From contig NC_092521.1 in assembly GCF_037038585.1 (NCBI RefSeq), forward strand, positions 74,254,898 through 74,318,897: a stretch of DNA of 64,000 nt. Reading direction: 5' to 3'. Shown here in pieces: positions 1-58,960 of the stretch. The notes beneath the pieces are model-generated. The model was not told the DNA's origin and searched no databases. It saw only the letters and a program-made list of their open reading frames with translations. Position 1 is the stretch's first letter, and every line of letters starts with the position of its first letter. The position numbers were made by a program, and so were the translations under genes. This stretch comes from Patagioenas fasciata. Its lineage: Eukaryota; Chordata; Aves; Columbiformes; Columbidae.

Positions 1-546
1 TTCCTCCTCCGTCACGAAAAGGTTGGCTGTAATTCTGCAGTGCACTAGAGACCAGTCTGGGAGCTGTGGCTGTCCCAGATCTCCTGCTGCGCTGCCTGGC
101 TATAAGCTCCTCAGCACTATGAAACACTGACAGTCTTCTTTGAAACAAACTTGAACTAAATAAAACTGACTTGAACATTTACTATTGCTTTTAAGTATAT
201 GTATGATGAAAGGGAGGAACTGGAAAAAGTTAGATGCAGCATATCTGAGGATGTTACTCTCACATACATCCTGTTCGGAGTCTGCAGTCACTTGAGTGGT
301 ATTTCACCATATCGGTGAAACCTGAAAATAAGGTCTCACAGAGTGGTTAGAAGCACTTGCTTTTAACAGCAACAGCCACAGCAGAAATGTCCTGGAGCGT
401 GTGACCGAGCACTGGCTGTCAGACTCGTTAATGGGTTGATGGAAGGAAACACACACCAGCCACTTCCCAGCTAACAAGGCGATGGCCGTTCCGTTCCTCA
501 CTCCGCTCCGTCTGCCTCTCGGGTAGCAGCTTGTTTGCCAAGGATA

Positions 547-669
547 TTTTGGAGGAGGCGTGGGAGGAGGGGGAGATGCTGCTGTATGTTCAATGCAAAG
601 CACTTGGCTGTGATAGGCTGAGGGACGTGGATTCTCTGCCTATATCTGCAGGCAGCTGCATCCTCTGCA
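547..669 (+). promoter_or_regulatory. Probable DDC promoter
   Basis: Immediately upstream of the presumed first exon lie a TATATC element at 641-646, a CAATGCAAAG element at 591-600 (a CAAT core overlapping an octamer-like ATGCAAA at 593-599) and a G-rich block at 551-574 containing GGCGTGGGA (KLF/EGR-like). The spacing from the TATA-like element suggests transcription starting near 670. This is inferred from position and motifs; no transcript evidence is visible here. Confidence 0.5.
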
Positions 670-744
670 CTTTACAGCTGCAACAGAGGAGCAAAGACAG
701 ACAGTGAGAAGACAGAGGAGACGGAAAATCCTCACCAGCTCACT
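670..744 (+). other. DDC: DDC exon 1, non-coding leader
   Basis: The sequence ends with CTCACT followed by a strong donor GTAAGT at 745. It has no ATG, and the next good acceptor leading into DDC coding sequence is at 4979-4980. The start at about 670 is set only by distance from the TATA-like element and may be off by tens of bases. Other first exons (mammalian DDC has neuronal and non-neuronal ones) cannot be excluded. Confidence 0.5.
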
Positions 745-3700
745 GTAAGTAACATTGTTTGTCCTTAAAGCTTTGTGATTGTTGAATTCAAGTAGGTTCC
801 TTTGGATTAATGCAACAATTGGTTACTTAGAGGTGGAGCTCTGCTAATAAACAGCCACACTCTGCTATTAAGGGGACAATCTGGGATGCACAAAAGCGTT
901 TCTTTTCAACCTAAGTTTTCACAATGTAGCGTGCATCTCTCATTTTGTGTCTGCTTGATTTTACAGATGATGTATGTCAGTTATAACTTTCTGTACATTA
1001 ATACAGAGTCCCAGGGGTCCCAAAGTTTATGTCTGAACAACTAAGCAGACCTTGAGAAATTCTCTGCCCAACATATTGAATACTGGTATTTTCAGGATAA
1101 GTTCAATCCATGACTTCTTAGGCTGAGGTTTTCTTCAGAAATCACTCTCTCCCATCACTACAATAACACCTCAGCAAGGATAATTCCTAAATCACAGGCT
1201 CTGTGCCAGTGACAGTAGTGAATAAAACCAGCAGCTTCTAACTGGAAAAGGAAATTTTTAAGTGACATGTAGGGCCTCTAACATTTATACCTAATTCTTG
1301 GCTTGTGCAAAGGTAGAAGTACAGAGCAGATCCAGTTCATTCTACTCATGCTGAGATAAAATTCATCCTTATTCAGGCAATACTCCTATTGCCAATGGTA
1401 GAAGTTGAACCTAACTGTAGCAAGAGCTACAAAAACCTTCAGGTGTGTCCAACAGCAGAAAGTCCTCATGGCTTCAGTGGTGTCACTGCAGCACCACAAG
1501 CCTTCAAACTACATTATATTCTGCAACAATCAGTTGGCAGAATAGAAAGTGCACTTGTCTCATTTATTGGAAAGATACACAGTTATTACTTTTTTTTGAG
1601 CCAATGCAGCTATCAGTTTGAGGTGCTATTAATGTGTCTATGCTTTCTTCCTTTCTGTATCTAATAGTAGGAGCTGCTTAGAGATTTTATTCTGTTAGCT
1701 ATTTTTTATTGTACTTTGATGAACTGGAGAACAGTCACTCATAAATCTGCAATATGTTGAACATATCTCTCTCATAATTTTTTCTTTTTACCATTTTTTC
1801 CCTTTTTTCTCTTTTTATTCCTTGTAACATTTTTCCTGGAAATATTTAGGTATCTTTTACATTTATATTTAGTTGATAGAAAAAACAGAGTCTAAAATTA
1901 TAGACAATACTTTTTAAGAGGAATAGTGAATAAGCTGAATGCTATCTACATAATATTTAAAGTATAAATGTATTTATTATGTAATTGTACATAAACTGCT
2001 TATATTATACTTAATATACAATCTAAAGACTAATAGCAGCTTTTGGTAAATTCACTAAAACGAAATGTTGCTGTGTACTAGTTTCTGTGCACTGAGGTAG
2101 AAGAAATAGTTTAAACAAAGCAGCAAAGAATACGCCAACTTTAGATTGTGCTGTGTCCTTGTCCTGTGACAAGTTCTAGGAAAATTATAAAGCAAGGAGT
2201 TTATAGATGAATAAGAATAAAAATCAGAAAGATACATTGATATAATAAAAAGTTTAACATGATTGTTCTTGTTTTTACCTGAAGTTAAGAGCAAAACTGA
2301 ATCTTCTCCAGTAAAGTAGGTAAAATTGTATTGTATCGATCAGAATGATGCTATTGGTGGATTTGAATATAAAATGTGCTTACGAAGTGGTAGAGGTTGA
2401 CAATTAGGTAAAGGTGTGGAACACCTGAGAGTGTGCAGCCTTTCTCACTCCTTATGGGCCTTTAGGAAAACAGACCACTATTAGGTACTTTAGAGAGAGG
2501 TTCAGTTTCTCTGAAATTTCCATTTAGTTTTGGAAACTCAGCTTGCGGTATTTTGCAGTTTAAGTCCCTTCAAGCTAAGTGAATTTTTTGAGTACACACA
2601 GATTGTAATACTCAGCCCATCAGAAAATATGGATGCTCTCAAAAAGTGTTTTCATTTTAGACCCTAACAGCTGAGGTGGTAGAGACATTTTCTTATAAAA
2701 TCACATTCTGTATTTTTAAAATATACTGGCATAGATGGTACTATGTGTTGTGTTGTTGAATTGTAGGTGTGTTGTGTGTGCATGTGAAAGGTAGAAGGGA
2801 GAAATATTCTTTACTGGTAAAGAGTTGAAGTAATTTGCATTTTTAGAGTACTAACTGATAAGTATTAGATTTGTCAGATATTCGGTCTATCGGATGTGGC
2901 CTCTGCAGCAAGTAATACTTTCAAACAGATGAGGTGAGATCTATAAGGAGCAGTTGAGGAATAGGATACAAGTAGGGATGAGGGTGTAAGCGAGTCTTGT
3001 CACTCACAGAAGAACAGATGTAAAACGAGAGGTGAAAAGGAAAATTTAGATGACCGCTCTGTTCCTGCAAGGAGAATGGCTTCACAGTGTCGGTGAGATC
3101 TGTGTGTTGCGGTAGGTAAGAAATTTCCAGGCAAGGACTTTTAGGAAAGAACATGCATGGTTACAGGAAAACAGACGTTTAGAAAAATTTTAATTTCTCA
3201 GTAGTGTCTTTGGGGGAAAGAAGAAAAATATTTTGCTTCGGATTGAAGCAGATAGATGTGTTTCACTGGATGAAGCTGAGCTGAAAGTTCATTAGAGGTT
3301 AACTAAAACCAACAAATCTGCTTGCTTAAACACAGTCTTTCAAAGGGGAGATGACACATAATGCTGCCCATCCAAACCCTCTGAGGACCATAATGACCCC
3401 TGGTAATGCGTTTCTGGCAACTTAGCAACAACATCAGAGAAAGGTCCTAATTCCTCTTTCAGAAAGACACAGAGAGGGCCAAATAAACATCATGGTGAAA
3501 TAGAGACAAAATAGCAACAAGAACAGCTTTTCTACGCAGGGGCTAGAAGTCCCTCCTGTGCAGGTCCCTGCTTTCCCAGTGGTTCCTGACCTACAGCAGC
3601 ACCCTCCCTTCTTAAATAGCAGCTGCAGACACTCCACACAAATTCCAGATTCTCTATTTCTGTTTGCAGCAGCAGCAATGCCTCTAGCATGGTGTTTATC

Positions 3701-4980
3701 AATGATGTCTTTCTTTGGTCATGTGGCAGTACTAACTTAAATATAATGAAGCCTAGAAGGGTCTCTCTTTTCTCAAGATGATGGCCTCAGTTAGGAATCC
3801 TTAGCACACATAACTGATATCTAAAAAATTGTCTTTTAACAACATAATGTTCACACTCTGCTCAGTGTAATTATTTTCTTACAAAGTGAAGATCTGAAGC
3901 TACGTGAACTAAGCATAGTAATTCTTTACACCAGCAGTGAGAATCCTTGTTTCACTTGTCAATTTTCTTACTAGATCCTCAGGAACAGTATCACTCACTC
4001 AGATCTGAGTGTATAAAGAGTCTTGGATGCTTTTCAGTCACTGTGGCCTCAACCTTGTATTCACTGAGCTCTCAAAATTCAAAGGCACATACATTAAAGG
4101 AGCTGGGAGGGCCAGGATGGCAGGAGCAGGCACCCCAGCAATATGGATTTAAGTTTGCAAAGTGCTTTTCAGGCAAAGTGCAGCTCATGTCAGCTGAGCC
4201 AAACATTGCTTGGGTGTGCTCAGACAGTCTCTGCCGAGCTCAAAGGACACCTAGAGCTCCGGTCCAACATCGTGGAAATAGGGACAGCCCCAGATGAAGC
4301 TTCCTCACATCCTGCTGCAGAATTCAGCACAGATCAACTCTAAGTGGATTCTGACTTAAACCTCAGTAAGAAATAAGATTTTATAAATGGCACAGCATGT
4401 GCATTTACAGAAAAAGAGTAAAGAAGCTAAATCTTGAGGCAAGACAGAAGGCAAGGAGGAGATAAAATGACAGAGCAGCACAGTGGATCACTGTGATAAC
4501 TGTGATTATTACAGCTTGCTATTATTGATTCTAACAAAGACACACAGGTTACTCTTTCCTTAGACCTCTTCTTTGTAAGGCAGGAGGGAGCTGATTATGT
4601 GCCACATAACGATGCCACGTCCTTGTGTCAACCAGCAGCAGTAGGGATTAAATCCGTGATTTCTGAATCTTCAACAATGTGCTTCTACTGCTGTTCTGTG
4701 CTAAAGATTCAGCCTATCTATAATAATCTAATCTACATGGGGACCCAGACATCAAAGATTTAACAGTGTGACTTACTTCTCTACCATGTCCAGCCAATAC
4801 TGGAGTGGAGCAGAATGCAAGACTGCATGGGCATTGGCCTTACATGCAGCAATAAAGGAGCATATGGTCTTTTCAAAAAGGTCATATGAGTTATCTTATA
4901 AAACATCTGAACAACAGGTTTAAACCCATTATTATATTCTTTCAAAACTGAACTTTTTTTTTTCTTTTCTTTTTCCCCAG
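745..4980 (+). other. DDC intron 1
   Basis: About 4.2 kb of AT-rich sequence between the leader and the first coding exon. I see no recognisable repeat family and no convincing coding segment; a GT-rich patch lies near 2740-2785. The acceptor is preceded by a long pyrimidine tract (about 4951-4978). Confidence 0.5.
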
Positions 4981-5013
4981 GGTTTTCCTAATAATTCCTA
5001 TACTGGGATATCC

Positions 5014-52858
<47,845 letters not shown>

Positions 52859-53760
52859 AGTAGCAGTGGGGAGGAGGAAATTAACTGGCTTTCTCTGTGT
52901 TACAAGCTTCATTTAAGGGGCAGGGGGGAAAGTGAAACTATGTAGGAAAAAAAATACAAAACCTCTTCTTATATAGCCCAGCTGCAGTCACAAAACCCTT
53001 GCCAGCAAGTTGTGTTGTAGCCTTACTCATTCCTTCTCCATGCTGCACTCTTTCTCTTGCCTGTTTCTAGGATGCACATATTCATGGGGGCTCGAGCTGT
53101 CTTCTTGCCACTTTGTAATCAAGAGCATTTATTGAACCAGGCAATGGAAACGAAAGGGTTAGTGCTCTCTCAACTAACCTCTAGCACAGCCACTCCTTTC
53201 TTCACAGATGAAACTGTTGTAACCAATTAATTTAACATTACTGTGACTTCAGAAAGAATCCAGGTTGGGGGAAGTTCAGTGCTGGGTGCTAACACTGTTC
53301 AGGTCCTACCCAAACAGGCACACACAGATGTTCTCATTATTTGGGGCACTATCAAGTCATGACACACTTGCTGCAGTCATTTAATCTGTGAAGTTAGGAC
53401 TTCAGGACTTCCTTGGTGACATATTCAGATTGAGGGGAGAGAGCACTAAATGAACTCTAACTGGCCTTGTGGCACGTTCTCTACTTTCTTCTAAAGGGTT
53501 TGCTTTTAGAACAGCCATTTTGTCACATCTCAGCAAATAGTTGGTTTTCACTTTGATGGTTCCTAATGAGGCTTCTTAAAAGCTCCTTCTTAAGAGTTCT
53601 GTTAAAAGCAATGTCCTACCTGGTATTCCATATTTTAGCCAAGTTATTATAAGCATTGACTACTTGAAAAAAGCCTGTTGTGACTTCTTTTCAGGGCTAC
53701 CATTCTGCTTACTTCATTGTGTAATAAATATTTTTCAAAAGATGTTAAGAAATGTGATTC
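52859..53760 (+). other. DDC: DDC 3' untranslated region
   Basis: Non-coding sequence after the stop, running to the first good poly(A) signal, AATAAA at 53723-53728, which is followed by GT-rich sequence. The end point at about 53745-53760 is inferred. A second AATAAA at 53822-53827 could give a longer form. Confidence 0.65.
53723..53728 (+). terminator. Poly(A) signal, probably DDC
   Basis: Canonical AATAAA about 865 nt after the stop codon, the first one downstream; 53822-53827 is an alternative. Confidence 0.65.
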
Positions 53761-54702
53761 AAAAAAAAAAAATGTTACTCTTTGTTTCTCAAATTAGCTA
53801 ACAAATAAGATAACAAATTACAATAAAACCAGAAATTAAGAGAAGCCCAAAATATACTGTGGTGGCCTTATCAGTGGTTTTCTTCTATTAGGAGTGAAGC
53901 AGGGTGTATGAAAACATTGAAAAACAATTAACCTTCAGAGAAAGTCAAATTATATGTACGTGACACAAACCATTGATATGTCATTGTGTCAAAGGCAGGT
54001 GTAGTAATGCAAGTCAGGAACAGCATCTGACTTTCATAAGTACTTCTGTTATTTTGAAAACATAATTTCCGAACAGTTATTTCACTGCAAATAAGAACAA
54101 AATAAATAGGTACTCCAAGAAAAATAATCTGTAGGAATCATTTCTACATTTGCATTTATTTTCCTTTTCCCCTTTTAGGGGTCATATTGACTTCTACAGC
54201 ATCTTGAACAACTTGCACAATTATTCAACTTTCTTCCTCCCTCTCTTGCAAGTATACTACCTACCTATATTTGGAAAGTTGCATGTAGACCATGAAACAT
54301 GGACCCAAATGGTAGATTTGGCACATAGTCTGCTCCTACCCACTGTCTCTCCAGAAGGGATGAAAGCAGCTGACCGTGGACCAGGTGCATTTTTCTGGGG
54401 ATTCCTAATCACCTCGCTTCTGCAATGCAAACTGGGGAAGAATTAGTATTAGTGTGTGTTCAACTGGTACGTAAGAGATGTGCACAAACCCATACACTTC
54501 TGAAAAACAGACCAAGCTCTGCATTTCCAGCAGGTCAAGCTATGTGACTAGGGGAGGCAGCAGTATTCCACCCTCTGTAAGGCTAGCCAGGGGCTATGTT
54601 ATCCACCCAGATGGAAAAGCTGATTACTGTTGCTTTAAGGAATTGATCTCACAGGTAACAGATGAGGCAAGGGATGACAAATTAATATGGCAAAACAAGT
54701 AG

Positions 54703-54759
54703 AATCATGGAAAGTCCTGAGATGGAAGGGACCCACAAGGATCATCGAGTCCAACTCCT
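54703..54759 (-). mobile_element. CR1 3'-end fragment, antisense
   Basis: AATCATGGAAAGTCCTGAGATGGAAGGGACC and on to GAGTCCAACTCCT is the reverse complement of the CR1 3' terminus (compare the copy ending at 33842). Only the last ~60 bp survive, joined directly to a TA repeat. Confidence 0.75.
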
Positions 54760-54760
54760 C

Positions 54761-54840
54761 TGTATATATATATAACTCCATTATATATATATGTATATAA
54801 ATGAAATACATATCTATATAAATATAATAATACAATTATA
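54761..54840. repeat. TA-rich microsatellite tract
   Basis: TGTATATATATATA followed by imperfect TATA/ATAAATA units. It directly abuts the CR1 fragment, a common place for microsatellite growth. Confidence 0.85.
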
Positions 54841-56664
54841 TTCAAGCAGGTGAGTGAGCCATTCTACAAGACACTACTCTCAGCTACATCATCAGAAATT
54901 TTGACAGCAACATTCCCTTTAGCAGAATTAGTACGAAATTCAGTTATTCTGCAGTAGCACAATGCAATATGTTGGTAGACTGAAGAGAGCGGAAAATGCT
55001 GGCAGTTGTTCCCTTTCTTTGTCACTAGTTTTTCTAAAGCAACATTATTCCGTTCTCATGACTTGGGAAACAATGTTCATCCATTGCAAATATGATCCAT
55101 ATTGATACAAGTTTGCAGCTTTTACATGATCAGCTTTTACTACAATCTAGGAGCCACAGAAGAATTACACCTTCTATACGAGACAGACTGGTATTTTAGA
55201 TGTGAAATACCTAAGCAGGTCTGTCCAGGAAAAAAAAGAAATCAGATTCTGATCAAAGGTATCCTAGGGTAAATGCAGGGTAATTCCACTGAAAGGAAAT
55301 GGAGTTGCTTTGGGCTTATGAGGCTATAATTGAAGTTAAGATCAGACTAATAAGTATTGGAAAATAAATGCATAAGTTAAGGCAACACTAAGAGAATTTT
55401 GGTGGAAATCCTCTCCATGGAAACTAGAGCCTCAAACTGCTGAACAGGGATGAGGGCAGGATGCACACCCAGACCCAGGAGAGGTGAAATGTTCCCAACA
55501 GCCCAGAATTAGACACAGGTCCCTCTAGACATCTGAGGGAAAATGTTCCCAAAGCTGACATTTAATTAAAGATTTTTCAGCCTATGAGTATCAGGTTTAG
55601 AAGAGGCTGTTGTCCAGACACCAAAACTCCTTTTGGTAAAGAATTTAGGACAAGGGTTAATTTAAAATACCATGAATGCATTAAAAGTTACTTCGTTTTT
55701 GAAGAAGTGCCATAAATAAATCTTCCAATAAACAGCAGTGACAAGACCCATGGAATTATATTTCCCCATGGCCAGCCCAGTACAGAAATCTGAAGTTCAC
55801 AGTTCTAGTTTTTATGGAATTCTGGATGATTTTAATATGTAATTAGTGAAGACCACCTTAGTATTTAGTCTCTCATACTCTCTTTTCCCCACATGATAAT
55901 TCATTAATAGAGTAGTAATATTAGGTCATCTGAAAATAAAATCTGGGCTATGTAATGAACTCAAGAACAAAAGTGTTGAAAATGATATTTTTGAAAGAAG
56001 AATGCAACTGCGGTTTCTGTTCTGTAGCTTTGCAACATGTCTGTAAAATGAGAAATACTGTATTTCTGAATAGTTAATATGTGAACCTGGATTTATTGTG
56101 CCTTGTGTGTAAAAGCCAATACAGTCTGTGCTGATTAATACTGTTTGATGTTAAAAATAATTACAAAAAGTGAGAATTGTACTTTAGTAGAATATTCACA
56201 TCTAAAGGCAGACAATGCAGATACTAGAGATGGAGGGAAAAAAGCAACTTTTCAGGAACCATACATTTTTTTTTTTTAAATAGTAGAGTACTAGTACAAT
56301 ACTTACATTCATAATAATAATGACAGATTATTAATATATTTTATTACTAATGGTGAAATATTGAAAATATATGGATTTATGAAAGTATTGCTAATATATT
56401 ATGGTCTGAACTGCATCATAATTATTTAACAGCTAATTTTTTCTTGCCTTTACATACAAGATTCTGCTCATGGTTGTTGCTTCTTGTTATTGTCTCCCGT
56501 AAGGATACCACATTTGATCAAGTAGTACTCACAGTGCAGTTGTCTTACAACAGCAGTCTAAACCTTGAGGCATGCGTAAACTTGAATTGCTGAAATACAG
56601 GAGCAAATGAGAGATAAGTCTGAGAATTCTGAAGACCAGAGGGGTAGGGGCAGATTTAATAACA

Positions 56665-56693
56665 ATGACAACAACAACAACAACAACAATAAT
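56665..56693. repeat. (AAC)n microsatellite
   Basis: About eight ACA/CAA triplets, bordered by AAT triplets. Confidence 0.85.
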
Positions 56694-57829
56694 ATCTACA
56701 TAGCATATTTTTAGGGTGTATGCTCTAGATGGAAGAATAATCAGACTTTAGTGCCTTTTTATTGTAATTTGTGAGCTGTCACGTTCCTTTAGAATCTGTA
56801 TCCAAAGACTCTTCAACAGACATGTGAGTTTTAATCAGCAGCCTAAATAAATGGAAACAAAACTATGAGTATTGTCTGTCTTTGCTACTAATTAAGCTTT
56901 TTCCATTTTATTCATGCATATGCACTGTAAGGGGTCCAACTTCGCCTCCTGAGTCATGCCAGTGTCATGCTTTTCAACTGCAGTGATTTTTTCTCAATTT
57001 GTTCTTCCAACAAATTACTTTGCAAATGAGAGGTTTTGTGGGAAGATTCCTCCTCAGCAACGTAAGTCTGAAAAGTGCCTGGCCATAACAGGGGTCAATG
57101 CCCACCCTTGAGTAAAGTTCTGCACAGTCCTGCAGCTGGATCTACCACTGGAACGGGCTGCCCAGCTCCAGCTTTGGCTTGCAGCTCAGGTGCCCTCGGG
57201 CAGAACAAGGCAGGGTCCCGTTTTGTCAGCCCTGCCCGGTTGCAGCCGATGTCCCCGAGTGGACCTCAAATTGCAGGTGCCTTCACTCCCTGGCCCTGTC
57301 CCACCCCAGGGAAATCAGGCGAGCACAACTCGGTGGAAACTCCACGGCAGCAGTGTTAGGAGCTATAAATGTTTGCCCAGTTGGGTCTTATATGACACCT
57401 TGCATAGCAGCACAGACAGTTTAATATGCTGTCTGCACTAATGGTATAACAAGCTTGACATTTAACAAAAACCTGACAGTAACTGCAATAAATGTTTCTC
57501 ATAAGAAATCAAAAGTTCACCCACACAGAAGTGACTATGTTAATACCAGAGGTGTAACTGCAGTGTAGTGTGCTAATTTGCATCTAGGCTGGTGCGCTAA
57601 TTTGAAAGTACGTTGGTGTGGTCCAGCCAGGGACTCCATGAACAGATTTAGCTCATAGGAGACATTCCCCGGGGCCACCATCTTTTTCCCTGTGAGGCAT
57701 CATTTTACTCATCTCGCCCTCTGCCAGAGTCCAGCTGCTGCTGCTGAGACCTGGAGCAGAGCTGTTCTTCCAAGAAGGCACGCTGAGCAGCTGTTGTTTC
57801 CAAGAATGTTGGCCAGCATCAGCTTTTTG

Positions 57830-58960
57830 TCCTGCCGCGGTGGCTGTGGTACAGTACAGCAGCTTCTCCGAAGCGCGTTCAGGCCTGACAGGCTGCGAGA
57901 ACCCTTCCGGGCATGCAACGGCGTTCCGGAAAATAGGCACACGGTCTCGGCCCAGGAGGCAAGGGCTCGGGGCCGCCACCGGGGGCGCCGAGACAGGGAA
58001 CCCGGAACGGGGTTAGCGGGCCTCAGTCGCCCCTCACGCTCCGCGCCGGGGCGGGGCGGGGCGGGGCGGGGCGGAGCCAGCCCGCCTCCCAAGGCACGGA
58101 TCCCGCGTCTATTGGAGGGCGTGCGTCTCAGGCGCAGCCAATAGGGAGCAGGAACGCCCGCGTGCGGGCCTCGCCCACCCGTGCGCCCTCCCTCCTTCCC
58201 GAGTGGGTGACGTCAGCTCATAGAACTCGCCTCGCTTCCGCTCGGCCCCCTCTCCCGATCTCTGATTGGCTGCGCCTCCCAGAGCCTTGTTTTCCGATTG
58301 GAGAGCGGGACGGGGTGGGGCTTGGGGTAGAGCGGGCGCGGGATCCGCAGAGGCGGCTGGCAGCACTGCCCTTGCACGGTGGGTGTGCGCGCGCGGCGAG
58401 TGGGCAGGAGAAGCGGAGGAGGCAGTTGTGCGGCCGCGCTGCGGGACCCCCTCTGCCCCTTCCCGCGCTGGTGCCTCGCTCCCCCTGCCCGCCTCCCCGC
58501 CGCCTTTCCCTCGCCTCCGCTGCAGGCGCGGAGCGGCGGGCGCCGGGCACCGGCCGTTGGAGACGGTTGGCGGCCGTTGCGTTCCCTCCCCCTCAGGCAC
58601 GAGGGCCCTCGCTGCGCTCCCTCGACCGACCCCCCACGGGCGGCCCGCCCAGTCGCGGTGGGGGTGTCCCTCCGCCCCAGTGCGGAGGGGCCAAGGCCGC
58701 TGGGGAGCCCTTAGGGCTGTAGTCTCGGCTTCCCCTCCCCCGGTGTGGTGGCGGGGTTGAGGCGCTCGGGGCTGTGCCGGTGAGGGCTCTTGAGCTGACG
58801 GGCCCTGCTTGGGCTTCCTGCTGGCCGCACGGTACCGGCCTGTGCGTGCTCTGGAGCGGCGGGAAAGGCTGAGCCGTGCCCGGACAGCTGGCCTGCGGCC
58901 CTGCTGTGCTTGCCTACGGGCAGGCTGGCGTTCCCCACATTTTTAATGGGCGTATATGTT
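57830..58960 (+). promoter_or_regulatory. CpG island, likely FIGNL1 promoter and first exon
   Basis: About 1.1 kb very rich in G+C and CpG in an AT-rich setting. Contains a GGGGC array (58048-58073, GC boxes), ATTGG at 58111-58115, CCAAT at 58138-58142, a palindromic CRE TGACGTCA at 58208-58215, and ATTGG at 58265-58269 and 58297-58301. There is no TATA box. This is the layout of a TATA-less housekeeping promoter using Sp1, NF-Y and CREB/ATF. FIGNL1 lies 2.2 kb downstream with a splice acceptor before its ATG, so a first exon here is expected. Candidate donors are GTGAGG at 58780 and GTGGGT at 58379; I cannot choose between them. The many overlapping open frames here come from GC content. Confidence 0.75.
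58048..58073 (+). repeat. GGGGC pentamer array
   Basis: Five tandem GGGGC units, each a potential GC box, with G-quadruplex potential. It lies 40 bp upstream of the first CCAAT-type box. Confidence 0.9.

Larger units (their letters stand above)
53761..57829. other. DDC-FIGNL1 intergenic region
   Basis: About 4 kb. Holds a CR1 3'-end scrap (54703-54759), a TA-rich tract (54761-54840), an AAC repeat (56665-56693), a moderately GC-rich patch at about 57080-57360 and an octamer ATTTGCAT at 57577-57584. A 98-codon frame at 54150-54446 matches nothing I know. No RNA gene recognised. Confidence 0.55.

Noticed and set aside
304..603. Antisense 99-codon proline-rich frame over the DDC promoter
   Set aside because: The PPPP stretch is the complement of the G-rich promoter block; no sign of a gene.
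54150..54446. 98-codon frame downstream of DDC
   Set aside because: No known family; lies beyond the poly(A) signals, with no promoter or conserved motif.
57653..58760. Many overlapping open frames of 100-190 codons on both strands
   Set aside because: They all lie in the CpG island, where stop codons are rare; the predicted proteins are Arg/Pro/Ala/Gly-rich, mutually overlapping and resemble no family.
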